The position numbers and the translations under genes are program-made. Under the pieces are notes generated by a model, which was given only the letters and a program-made list of their open reading frames with translations, ran no database searches and had not been told where the DNA came from. Shown one piece after another: positions 45,506-56,994 of a stretch of 64,000 nt of DNA. The stretch covers positions 16,627,501 through 16,691,500 of the forward strand of contig CM064427.1 in the NCBI GenBank assembly GCA_032690845.1. Direction: 5' to 3'. The number at the start of each line of letters is the position of its first letter. Within the stretch, counting starts at the first letter, position 1. The DNA comes from Eleusine coracana subsp. coracana. Its lineage: Eukaryota; Streptophyta; Magnoliopsida; Poales; Poaceae.

Positions 45506-47444
45506 TCAAACAGTGGCAGGATGATCAAACACAAAGGCACTGTTGTATAGTTGTGCATGAGCAGTCAAAATATCAAACGGGTCCATATGTGAAAAATCAG
45601 ATGCTATCTTGAAATGCCAAAGAGGCGGTCCTGGATTCGAGGAGGGACTCTTGAAAACTATCACTTCACAGTCTTCACTTGCCCATTTTGCACAAGCCAA
45701 AGTCTTCAGCTTGGCATTGACATCATCCATCGAAGAGAAACATTCAGACACTACCATAATCACCATCTTCTCCAGCACTTGTGCTGTTTCAACGATGAAT
45801 TTGAGGAATGCAAGCTCACTTGTCTTTCCTCTAAACTGTTGGAAAACAAACTTCTTAAGGTGCGACTGAACGCATTCAATGTGGCCAGCCTCCTGCCAGA
45901 ACTTGAGATTGAGCTTGCCAGTAGGCTTATGTGTTGTATCTGACTGCAAAATCAGATGGAACGTACATTAATCAGCACTTCAGATAGCTACGGTGTTGAG
46001 TCATACCACAAATCTAAACTCAGAGATGGGTCAAGCCCGTGAGTTAGTGGTGGCATTGGTGATGCAAAATTAAAAATGAAATCAAAGCAGGTTGGCAAAT
46101 TTTACATAGACATGGAGCGTCTCAACATTGGGAAAGCATTTGAGGAAACAAGGCATCATCTTCATTTCACTGCAGTCATCAAAATGCACCTTCAAAGCCA
46201 AAATCTGGACACTCGAGACGATGGTACCCGGGCTCGCCACAGTACTCGCCTGCAATGGAGAATATCACACATGGTTAATTCAAATACAGCCGGACCTGAA
46301 AATTTAAAGGAAACTTAAGAAATTAGCACAGGCAGCTGGCTAGCGAGATCTGAACCTTGATGATTGTGTTGCCGATCTCCAGTTCCAGACAGTCCATCTG
46401 CAAATGTCCCAGCATGCGCAGGTTGGGAGCATGACCAATCTTAATCCTAGAGCATCTGTCGCTCTCCTTGGAAGCGGGACTGATCATCATCCACAGGAGG
46501 AGCCTTTCCAGGCGTGGAGCGTCCACAACGTGGATGTCCGCGAAGGCAGCGATGCCCACCTGCACACACCGCAGGCTACGGCTGACAAGGCGGAGGCGAA
46601 CCCCGTCCAGCATGCTTGCCATGATGGTTAATATCTCTAGGACAGGGCTTCTCTCAAGCATCATGGCCAGGTCTCGGTCCTTGATAGCGGTCAGGCTGAG
46701 GGTGAGCTCCTTGAGATTGGGGAACCGCGCGGTCCGCCGGAGAACACCGGTGTCCGGGAATCTCCAGACGCCGAGGTAAAGGCGGGTGAGGGAGGTGCAT
46801 TTGAAGAGCGCGTCGGGGAGAGGGAGGTCCAGCGGCCATGGGCGGTTGATGAAGACGAGCTCCTGGACGCCCTTGGCGGCGAGGAGCTTCATCCAGCGCT
46901 CGAGCTCGTTCGGGCTGGACGCCATGTGACAGCGGGAGAGGTGGACGCAGCGGAAGGGGCCCGGGTGCGCGTCCAGGGCGCGGGACGCTTGGAAGATGAC
47001 GACCATGGACAAGGGATCGTCTCCCCCGGGCGCCATCCGCTCGTCTGAGACGCCTTTGGGGAGGATGTGGGCGTCGATGAGGGCGAGGGGAACGGAGCGC
47101 CAGAGGCCGCGCCAGCGGGAGGCGAGCGCGCCGGTGCGGGCGGCGTCCTTGGCGGGGAGGCGGGAGACGATGTTCCGCAGGATCTGGTCGGGGAGGCGGC
47201 TGATGCGGTCGATGGCGTCCGCCGGGGCCCGCTCGGCGGCGAAGGAGGCGAGGGGCGCGGCGGTGGAGACTGGCGGCTCGGGGATGGAGTCGTACATGTA
47301 GACGAGCGACATGGCCGTGCCGAGCCCCAACGTGTCTGGATGGCTGCCGGACTGCTCCATGCAGGACCGCACGTGGCTCATCCTGACACCGATGATCGGT
47401 TCCTGTTCCATGCTCGCCGGGCGGCGGCGTGGAGGAGGAGCCAT
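45506..47444 (-). CDS. F-box/LRR (FBD-like) protein, three exons
   Basis: The only credible host gene in the window. Exon 1 is 47444-46356 (MAPPPRRRPASMEQ... to GNTIIK), with the intron starting GT at 46355. Exon 2 is 46249-46106, after a CCATTGCAG acceptor and ending LHVY before GTAAAA. Exon 3 is 45943-45506, after TTTTGCAG. All junctions are in phase 0, giving 556 codons. The F-box is at about residues 77-120 (RISRLPDQILRNIVSRLPAKDAAR...SRWRGLW). Leucine-rich strands follow (LTRLYLGVW, LKELTLSLTAIKD, APRLERLLLW), and the FBD-like end begins PTGKLNLKFWQEAGHIECVQ. F-box proteins recruit targets to SCF ubiquitin ligases through SKP1; the target here is unknown. No stop or frameshift interrupts it. 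Exon 1 is very GC-rich, as in many cereal genes. Splice sites are predicted by eye. Confidence 0.85.
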
Positions 47445-48574
47445 GGCCAGAGGCGTGTTTGGGCAGCACAGCAGCGACGAATGGAGTGGAGTTGAGCGAG
47501 TGGTTCCGCGTGTGTGTCCGGACTATTGCTCTCGGGCCCAAATGTCCGAACAAAAATGTCGGCAAGAATTTTGAGGTTTATTACTTGGGACAGGGATTTT
47601 TCTTTTGCAGAATAAAAAATAAAATATGGGAGCGTCTAATTTTCAATCGATTGAAAATAGATGTTTCTTTCAATCAACGCTTTTAGCACTTGGATCTAGA
47701 TCCAATGGATACAAAAAGACAAAATATTTCTATAGTCTATACATAACATTAATTAATACAAATAATCCTACAAATAAATAAATAACAAAAAGAATAAAAA
47801 GAATAAATAAAAAAAAAAGCAACAACTCTTTTGCCATCTACTGAAACGGAGTCTTGTTTTCAATCGATTGAATAACAACATTTCCGTAAAAACATACTTA
47901 TAGTTTATACACACAGAGTGTTTCACAGTAAAATAATTTTCAGCTAACTGAAAATTTGGATAATTTTTAGTCACCTTCTTAAGTCTCTAATAGTTTATTA
48001 TTATTATACAAATAATCTTAACAAAAATTAAAACACAAAGTAACAAACCATTGACTGAAAGTTTTCAGCTCATTGAAAGCTAAGAAATATGATAAAATAA
48101 TGGGTGTAACACTGGCGCTGTTATTACTTTTTTTTTCAATTTGTGTGTTTCGAGGTGGGTATTTTTCATGCTTCCTTTTTATTTGAGCAGCAAGGCATGC
48201 ATCGTTATGCAATCTCAAGTTGATCCTTGCTTGATTCTTCTTGTACTCTTCGTTTCGTTATTAGTTGCTCCCACTTATCCCAGATATGAGAATACCATAG
48301 TAATATTTTATTCAATATCACCTTCAATATATCTGCTACACATCCAAACTCCTTCGCTGAAAGTGAATCATTGGCCCATATATATGATATCCAGGAAAGG
48401 ATAATTTCAATAAGCTAAAACGTAAACATCAAACATGGATCATATTGAAGGTCAGTATGAATTTCACAATATTTCATTTATACCGAATAAACAAAATCTT
48501 ATAATGGGCACACCGGCTAAACTTTCTATCTAGAGGTGATCAACCGACTATCCGAGCTAAAATAGAGTCACATT
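47445..48574. other. Upstream region of the F-box gene
   Basis: AT-rich with an A-rich low-complexity stretch at about 47775-47822. It holds four related dyads: TTTTCAATCGATTGAAAA at 47640-47657 (perfect palindrome), TTTTCAATCGATTGAA at 47858-47873, TTTTCAGCTAACTGAAAA at 47937-47954 and TTTTCAGCTCATTGAAAG at 48062-48079. No ORF of note. No TATA box that I would trust. Confidence 0.5.
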
Positions 48575-49254
48575 CACTACTACAAAAACCATTTGAGGTG
48601 ATCAACCGACTGACTCTTCGTTACTAGTTTGTTTAATTTAATGATGGATTACATTATTCATAATATTAGTGACCGATATTGATGATGCGAGCATATCCAT
48701 CGCTATAAATGACTCATTCATAACCACATAATCTATGTTTTAAGGTTTATATGAATTACCCATGTGAACAAATATTACTTCTTAACACTAACTCTCCATC
48801 TCTCTCTCTCTCCCTTTAGTTTCTCCCTTCATCGAACGCCTTCGACCTCCTCGCTCCCCAGCAGCCTTGCTCTCTCGCTCGCCCTCGACCTTTTCGCTTT
48901 GGACGGCGGCGGTGGACCTGGATCTAGGCAGGCGGCATTTTGGGTGACCTCCACGACAGCAGATCGAGGCGGCGATGGGCAACCTCCACGGTGGCAGTGG
49001 CTTCGAGCTTCGTGGGTGACATGTCAGGCTGGGCTGGTCATCATTTTTTATTTTCCTGGTGGTTTGACAGTAATGGACTGGTGATTGGCAGTAACAATCC
49101 TTTGTCCGCCTCTATTACTTTTTTTTTAGTTTTTTTGATGCATTTTTAGTGACGGACCACTAATGAAAATTAGTAACATATTTGTTGTAGCAGATATAAA
49201 GTCCGTCGCTGAAGCCTGTTATGACTGTTGCTAAAACTAGTTTCTATAGTAGTG
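48575..49254. mobile_element. Small CACTA-like non-autonomous element
   Basis: Left end CACTACTACAAAAACC and right end, read inward on the other strand, CACTACTATAGAAACTAG: both begin CACTACTA, as in CACTA (En/Spm) transposons. Subterminal repeats of the TAGTGACGG / GTCCGTCGCT kind occur near the right end and a related GTGACCGATATTG near the left. Length 680 bp, no transposase. The 3-bp flanks (ATT, CTT) do not match, so the ends or the duplication have drifted. Confidence 0.6.
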
Positions 49255-50946
49255 CTTGCTATCAATATAGTTAAAGTAACACTGAAGGGGCTAAGGGACG
49301 ATCAGGATTGAATACAGTTACAAGATTACTTTATTATTGTGTCTAGAAGCTCATCTAAGTGTGGTACATACTAACATACACATAACATCCATAATCCTTT
49401 TACTGACCGCATCGGCTTGTACACACATAATAATGTGCCTCCTCCAAATTGCAACCGTTAACAATCATTAAGACATAATTGTGCAAGGCACGAAGCACTT
49501 GGTATAAGTTTCCATATGTAGCCTCTCGTCTTTCATCCACAACTTCTCACATGAATGGCACACAATTAATTTTTTTCGGGAAACATCTCCATACTGTTGG
49601 GATTTTTTATCTACTCACCAAGTCACACAAAATTTGTTATCCTCTGCTCATTATAATCACTATACCACAACACAACATTAGCATCTTACAATGGGTCGCT
49701 AAAGGTCCCTTTAGCGACATATTATGTTGCTACTAACAAAATTAGCGACCAACTGTCCATTGCCACTTATAAAATTACCAACCCACCGCCTGTCATTCAA
49801 ACATTTACATAATCATAATACAAACCCTCATTATTAATACAACTTCACAATTAAATATTTATCGACAATCACATCTCTGAACAAACCCAATCACCATGTA
49901 CAATATTGTGCAAGTACTCATCAAGTCATAACAAGTAACTTCATTAAAATCACATTCATCAAGCAACAAAGTATTGTGTCACAAGGCAGCATAATCATAT
50001 AATAGCTGTCCCATCTCACAAAATGGCATAATACAAGGCCAAGTGCTCAAGTTAGTTCAGAGCTACCTATCTAGTTTGTATCACAAAAGTGCAAAGATGT
50101 TGAAACCCATAAAATTTGTGTATAGCACTTGCCAACCCACACATTACTGGTACGAAACAAGTCATAACAGATGCTTATGAATGCTCATTACTTCCCGATG
50201 ATGCCTTGCTGGTACCTTTTAGTTGAAAAGAAGTAAGATTGATAACATTTCAATGATTACTCTTGTAAAACGAAATAAATTGTACTATTATTACTTTCTT
50301 GTATGGCCATGCAATGGACATCATCTCAGCATCCGCCATAGTATCCATATCATTATAGGGTTCAGGCAGAATTGCATCTCTTTTTTTAGCACACAGCTAA
50401 CAATAACTTCATAAAATTCTCTACCAACGACCTGACCTCCAACCATAGTGTTGGGTCTAGTTGAAACAATTATTCATTTAGCAACATGATGATCAGATCT
50501 CAACAAAGCATATAATATGACATCTTTTCGAACCTGATTAAAATGGTTTCTGAGAACTAAATTTATACCGTGGAGAATTATAGAATGACAAAGATAAAAT
50601 ATGTTGGAATGGTGGGAACAATGCCAAAGTATCATGTTCTGAGCAAGGTCTTGATTGGCTACATATTGTCCTTGGCTACGGCAGTCCTCATCCCCATCCT
50701 CATCCTCATCTGTTGAACCATAATCCTCATCACCTTGATCTAGTCCAACACCACCAATTTCATTCAAGTTTATATTCTATATCAAACGCTATAATAATTT
50801 GTGAGAAACCATGTTAATATGTGTCATGGTTTGTAATATGTGATGAGTAATTAACATTGGCTGATTCGGTGTTTGAGTTGAAATGCGGGTATTTGGGGAT
50901 TGCATGAGTTTATGCATGGTTATGGTTATGACTAGTCAGAGTTGGT
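49255..50946. other. Intergenic, possible CACTA fragment
   Basis: No credible gene. At 49658 a CACTATACCACAAC sequence is followed at 49695-49718 by an almost perfect dyad (GTCGCTAAAGG / CCTTTAGCGAC) and by further TAGCGAC copies at about 49748, which looks like one end of another CACTA element. I could not find the other end. A minus-strand 97-codon frame at 50474-50767 with an acidic N-terminal DEDEDGDED run has no recognisable domain. Confidence 0.4.
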
Positions 50947-52575
50947 GAAGATGTGGGAGAAGTTGCAGGAGAATGGAAATGTGTTTGCTTGTCTCATGAT
51001 GTGTAGGCTAATGGAAACAACTTGGCGGTCAACGGTGAGAGGATCGAGCACAAGTTGGGGACTTGGGGCTGGACGATCGGAAGGCCGGGTGAAGTCAAGG
51101 GTGATCCACACCGTACACGTGGAGAGGCAAGAATCTCGGACGGCTTCGCGGTTGAGCCTCAAAACCTTGGAGGTGATGAAGACAGCGTGTTTAGCAAGTC
51201 AAGGCAAAGGGATGTCGGTGCAGATGACAAGGGGGCCCAATAGAGCGGGAGGAGAGACTTGTCGGTAGTCAGGATCGTGGCATAAGGTGACACACCACAC
51301 TATCAAGAAGTTGTGCTATGAGAAGTGTGCAAGGCGGTTTCTCAGTTTGGACCTCAAAACCAGTGGCCGTCTTTGATGGTGCACATGGCACCATCACAAA
51401 GCTTGCATCGAGGCGAAGCAAAGACGTGAAGGGCCCGAGGGCGTTCGAGTGACGAGAAAAGAGATGAACAAGTTTGCCCTTGGTGGTAGGTGACTATGTA
51501 TTATAGGTCAAGGGTAAAGTGGTCTTTAAGATAACCCTTAGGTCTATATAAGGAGAGGTAGGGCTCGTGGGAGAGGGTGTCTCTTCCCATTAGCCTTGTG
51601 TTAGGGTTTCATTCCATAGAGCTAGGAAAGTGCTTCATGTTGTAGTCGAGAGAAGAGAGTGTGTGAGAGACAAGCTTTTCTATTCTAAATTGTGGGAGGA
51701 ACAGGGTGGCTTCCTAGCCATGTATCCATATATCTTGAATGGATGAATCAATGATATAAGATTCAAATTCGTGCTCAAGTTCATCCTCTCTCCCTAAATC
51801 CCGAATTTATCTTTTTCTCTATTTTTGAAGCTATTTTTGTGGGAATTTTTTATCTCCTTTTTGAGTGGGTTTTGGGATGGATTTCTTGAGGGATCTTGGT
51901 GCTATGATGAGCTAGAACAATCCTATATGGATCCTTAACCGAATCATAGGCTCTAACACCTTCGATTTCATGGATTTCCTCAAGTTCATCCAAACCCTAG
52001 ACTTTTCGGTAGAACTCAAAATTCGAGATGATTACTTGAGCTTTTGGGATGATTCCACTTGGAGAAGGGGCGTCCTACCATAAGACACCTTCTATCCAAG
52101 TTCATGATTTTTGGAGTTTGTTTGATTAGGTTTTGCTAATTTTCTTGCCAAGTCACGAGTTCAGTTTTGATTCTGTTAGGGTCAATCGACACTGCCGATC
52201 CCTGGACCGGCACTGTCGATGCCACGATCGGCACTGCCGGTGGCTTGGGTCAGAACTCCAGATCAGCACTACCGATGACCTGACCAGCACTTCTGGTTAC
52301 CCCTGATTTTTCTGTCGACGACACTACCGATCGACACTGTCGATAGTGCTTTTCTTCAACAGTTGTGAGTCTTGGTTGCTCTCCTTTGCTTCTACCCTAC
52401 TCTTCCGCTGGTGTGAGTCATTCCCAGGGTTGACACATCACAAGTTGGTGTTTGTGACCTTGGTGACTTGTTTTGAGGTTGGCTTGGGTTGAAATTGGGA
52501 CATAGGCCAAATTCTTATAAAGAATTTTTATTGGCTCTCATTTACCTCCCCTCTAGTCGCCTTCTCAGTCCTTCA
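50947..52575 (+). repeat. Copia C2 5' LTR
   Basis: Ends CTCAGTCCTTCA at 52575, followed after two bases by the primer-binding site. A core promoter TCTATATAAGG lies at 51543-51553. The 5' end is uncertain: TGAAGATG at 50947 (LTR of 1.63 kb) and TGAAGGGC at 51427 (1.15 kb, a 6-bp inverted match to CCTTCA) are both possible. The first leaves a more usual length upstream of the TATA box. Contains a cluster of CGGCACTGCCGAT-like units at 52186-52345. Confidence 0.65.
51543..51553 (+). promoter_or_regulatory. TATA box in C2 LTR
   Basis: TCTATATAAGG followed by a GAGAGGTAGGGCTCGTGGGA leader-like stretch. A typical plant LTR core promoter. Confidence 0.55.
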
Positions 52576-52577
52576 AT

Positions 52578-52591
52578 TGGTATGAGAGCCG
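52578..52591 (+). promoter_or_regulatory. Primer-binding site of C2
   Basis: TTGGTATGAGAGCC lies two or three bases after the LTR end, one base different from the initiator tRNA-Met-complementary TGGTATCAGAGCC used by most plant copia elements. Confidence 0.82.
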
Positions 52592-52639
52592 GTTTGATCA
52601 CTAGGTGACCTTAACTAGCTTTGTGATCTAGAGGCGACA

Positions 52640-54335
52640 TGGAGAAGCATGTGGTCAAGCTTTGGATTTTCGATGGGGAAGATTTTCCCTATTGGAAATC
52701 ACGGACCAAGGCTTATCTCTTAAGCCAAGGACATGCAATTTAGGAAATCGTCGAGCAAGACTACGCCATACCAAATGACCTCAACTCTGCGGCAGTAGGT
52801 GAGTTAAATAAGTATGAAAACAACTCCAAAGTTGTCAATATTCTGCTCTCTGCTCTTGGTAGGAATGAACATGATCATGTTGCACATCTTGACACTGCTC
52901 ATGCAATGTGGAAAAGCTTTGCACGTACCATGAGGGTACCAACCAAGTCAAGTCTATGTGTAAGGACTCTTACAATAGACAGTACTAAACCTTTGCACAA
53001 AAACCTGGCGAGTCACTAGATGAAACCTTTCGTAAGTTTGAGGCCATTGTTTGTAACTTGAGGGCTTGTGGTAATCTTGTCTATGATGATAATGATAGAG
53101 CTAAACAATGGATTTACTCTCTTGATGAAAATGTGTGGGGTGTTAAGATTGCTACTCCAGAGGAAACTACTGATTTCAATACCCTTAATTGTGAGCAACT
53201 GTATAGCAAGCTAAAATCTTATGAGCTTTCTAGGAAATCTCGTCCTAGTCATGTTAACTCTTCTTGTAGCATGGCTTTGCTTTCTAGCTCTCAAAAGGGT
53301 AGTCATGGTGGTGCCTTTTATGGAACTAACCCCTCAAATGACAAGTCTTCCTTGAAGTTTGCTTTGTCTTCTCTTGTTGCAGCTTCCAATGAACAAATGG
53401 AGTGTATCCCCGACGAGGAGCTGCCATTGCTCACAAGAAAGTTCAGGAAGTTCTACAACAACCGCAAGGAGAGAAGAGGCAGTGGTTCAAGAACCTGCTT
53501 CGAGGGTGGTGACCCTGGACACTTCATCGCCGACTTCCCTAGGAAGAAGAAGAAGGTCGGGTACCATGACAACAACTCTGAAGACTTCAAGAAAAAAAAG
53601 TACCACTTCTACAAGAAAGGCAAGACCACAAAGAAGCTAATGAAGGCAGTCGCACGCGCCTGTGCTACCGCTCTAAGCGACGTCGACCTCACATCAAGCG
53701 AAGCCACAAGTCAAGAAGAAGAATGACTTCATTGGGCTTTGCTTCATGGCAAAGAATGATCACGACCCCGACTCTGGCTCCGACTCCGACACAAGCAAGG
53801 TACCTCCCACTCTTGATGAGCTCTCTTCTAAACTTGATCAATTGCGTGATGTTATGCTCATGTAAGATGATAAGATCCGCAGTGCTATTTGCAAGAGTAG
53901 AGAGTTGTAAGTCTAAGTTGGAGAGTGCTGATTATGAGATTGCTTTGCTTAGGTCTAAGCTTACTAGAGATGACATTATTGTTGAGTGTGAGTCTTGTCA
54001 AGTTATGATGAATGATCTCAGTCAGAGGAAAAATGTGCATGCTCAAGTTGCCAGTTAGCATAAGAGTGCCCTTAAAGAGCTTGATGAATTTAAAGCTAGA
54101 CCAACTCTTTTGGGTGCATGTCAGAAGTGCCCCAAGCTCACAAGTGAGTTGGAAGCTCAAACCCTCAAAGTCAAAGAGCTTGAGTCCAAGTTGCTAAATG
54201 AGACTCGCTCAAAAGTTCTCCCACCATGATGTGTAGTGTGTGGCTCTCTCAAGGATTAGCTAGCAATCACTAGAGAGGAAAACAAGAACCTAACTCAAGA
54301 AAATAACTACCTCATCTCTCGCCTCAAAGAACCCT
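52640..54335 (+). pseudogene. Copia C2 gag
   Basis: Opens with MEKHVVKLWIFDGEDFPYWK, the N-terminal signature of copia gag, with a TAG after SQGHAI at about 52741 and a frame change around 52930-53050. From 53058 the UBN2 domain continues: YDDNDRAKQWIYSLDENVW, FNTLNCEQLYSKLKSYE. The zinc knuckle reads CFEGGDPGHFIADFP, so two of its Cys have become Gly and Phe. A second frame change near 53720 leads to acidic GSDSDTS and LDELSSKLDQL coiled-coil-like sequence, then CQKCPKLTSELEAQ. It is truncated by insertion of gypsy R at 54496; pol is not in the window on this side. Confidence 0.82.
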
Positions 54336-54495
54336 AGTGAGCGAAGAAAAGATTGAAAGTGATTTGTTAAGAGTTAAGGAGAGTGTCTGTAGGTGTGACA
54401 TCGACTACTGTTTTTTGTGTCAACACCTCCTCCACCTTGTGCCGCCCTCCTCCGGCTGGATCTGCCACCAAGGGGGAAGGGAGCGAGCGTCGCCT
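54336..54495 (+). other. C2 continuation up to the R insertion
   Basis: Short stretch with a Lys/Glu-rich frame (EEKIESDLLRVKESV) and then GC-rich sequence ending GCGTCGCCT at the R LTR. No recognisable domain. Confidence 0.4.
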
Positions 54496-55595
54496 TGTTG
54501 GTCGTATCTACGCACCCACTTACATATCGCAAGAGGACGGTGTACAGTTGTAGCTCTTTTTCAATCAGAGTATTCCAAGGTTATCGAATCCACAGTGAAC
54601 GAGCAGAACTAATACTATTAAAGGGTTACTAACAGATTGCAATGGGTTGGTTGGTGTGAATGATGACGGTGAGAAAGTGGAAGGTGAATGTTATTGAAGA
54701 GGCAACAGGATAATGAAGGATTTTCTCCTTAGGATTGGTTCACTAGCATGCAACCTTATTCATATCAACTCAAGTGATGACTCTAATATTCTACAAGACA
54801 TGGTGGTTTCATTCACCCCGGCTGTCACTACAGAGGCTATTAGCTCCCCACTGGTTTCTTGCGCTATGTAATGGGCAAAAGTGTATTGGCCGCTACACCA
54901 AAGAAAAGGATAGATAGATATGCAATAAGTTCATCACATATATTAAATTCATCGAGAGAGTATCAACAAGCATGAGAGTTATATGACCAGATCCCCGCAC
55001 CAGAGAAGAGAATATGAGACTACTCACTCATCCTTCCGCTAGACATAGCAAAGGGGTGAGAAATAGCGCTGGAACGCGCCCAAGCCGATCGGCGCAGGCG
55101 TTGCGCCGATCGGCGCAACCTCCCTTCTGGTGGATCTCGTCGGTGTTAACGAACTTCCACCGCCAATATCCTGGAACCCTAGTTTTAATAACTGGTTCTC
55201 GCGATCGCCGTCTCCCCTTGGTCGTCCTTGGCTTTTGATAATTATCTTCCTTTTATACTCGACGGGATTAGGTCAACTTCTACGAGTCTAACTCATACTG
55301 GGTTGGGCCTTCGTCTTTCCTGGACCGAATCATGTTTTAGTCAACTTTTCCTCTTGCGTCGATCGGCGCATGGGTCGCGTCGATCGGCGCGGCTCCGAAT
55401 CTGGCCCATCTTCGTTACTCTTCAGCTCTTTATCCATAATTGCCCTGTTTTACACCTGTTTCCTGCGATTACATCCAAAATAGAACAACTAGAAATATAT
55501 GCAAATATGAGGTTAATTGTTAGTCCAAACCACCAAATTAAGACGCAAAACATCCCTTTTTGGTAGATAAAATGGGCATCTAGAAACCACCAACA
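54496..55595 (-). repeat. R 3' LTR
   Basis: Its outer 94 bp match the start of the 5' LTR at 63907 (GTCGTATCTACGCACCCACT). Carries two palindrome pairs, with GATC cores at 55087/55108 and 55361/55382. Confidence 0.9.
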
Positions 55596-56994
55596 GTTCC
55601 CCCACACTCAAATCATTGCTAGTCCTCGAGAAATATAAAATCAAATATGTAATAAGAATTTTCACACCATCTCTCATGTAGTCAATCTCAATCATCATTT
55701 TTACTCATTATCCCTCCACAAAGATTTTCTCTCATCTCCTTTTAACCAATCGACATATCTTACATGAACTTAATCAAATTACCATAAAACTTTTTCAAAA
55801 ACAATTTTAGTTCTCCTCAACTTATCTCTTAGCATCAAACATCAAGCATTTGGTCTTCTCTAGGTCTCTCAAGTGTATTTCCTTCCCTCTCCTATCTAAT
55901 CAAGAATTGTATGTGGATCTTGGAGGGCTATATAACTAAATTAAACCATAATATTAACCATGTCAACAATGTGCTCAATCATGCCTATTAAGAAAGGATT
56001 TTCTTGGAAAAGAACTTTTAATGGAGAAGAGGAATGTAAAATATCTAAAAGAAAATTCAACGAGAACAGTTGGTAAAGAATAAGGAATAATCAGAAATCT
56101 GCTTTCTTTGATGACCTTACTGCTTCTCAGGGAATATTATTTTTTCTTTACCCCTTTTTTATAATAACCTTTTTTTTCTCTTTTTGCAACAGTGCCGATC
56201 GGCGCAAGCGTCACGCCGATCGACGTGACCTATTTTTTTTTCTTTCTTTTCTTTTACCTCTCTTTTTTTATATTCCTTGATATGATCAGCAATTTCAGTC
56301 TTGTATCAGCAGTGGAAACTTTCTGAATTCCCTTTTATTGAGAATATAGGTTGTATCAAGGATGAGGGAGAAACAAAGATGTATGGTTTTCATGATAGCA
56401 AGAAATTAATTGGATAAGAATGGCTAGAAATACAGAGATAAACAAAATAGATCATCCTTTCTTAACTTGGTCGAAATCATGAGCAAAAAGTTGACAAAGT
56501 TACTTACAATCTACTTAGTTCAAATGTGTAGCTTGCTCTTATTCATTCGGCTATGTAGGCATATTTATACCTTGCTTTTGCTTTAGCTTATGATAAGTCA
56601 AAAGAAATTTTCACAAATATAAAACTCAAAAGTGGAGTGGTAACCAACAAATTCAAGTATTCAACCAATCGATCATCAGAAAGACAAGATAAATAGCATG
56701 GAGCACTTTCAATTTGATAATCGACACTAACTTTATTAAAGACAATGCAAGAATTCAAACAACATAAAAGACCTAGAAGGAACTCTCAACATGACTCGTG
56801 ACTCTCTTAAGCACACACACAAACTTAAATAAACACTCAACAAAAACACTTAAAAACTGAGAAACTGGACTCAAAAACACTTAAAAACTATGACCAATGG
56901 CAAAGCCCTTTCCCTACACTCAAAATTTGCAATGTCCTCATTGCAAGAGAAGAAGCTCAACACACTAATCATGCAGACCATGCCTGTTCAAGAT
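55596..56994 (-). other. R 3' non-coding region
   Basis: Begins with the polypurine tract and the box CTCGAGGACTAGCAAT (minus strand, about 55615-55630). AT-rich with a T/C-rich plus-strand run at about 56140-56280, inside which lies one palindrome pair (GATC at 56197 and 56218). No gene. Confidence 0.6.

Noticed and set aside
46654..47565. Long open frames overlapping F-box exon 1, on the minus strand in another frame and on the plus strand (46996-47495)
   Set aside because: High-GC shadow frames of exon 1. They are low-complexity Arg/Pro/His or Gly/Glu strings with no domain, while the 47444 frame has a clear F-box.
50947..51427. ORFs at 50942-51268 as host genes
   Set aside because: They lie in what is most likely the upstream part of the C2 LTR and have no recognisable domain.
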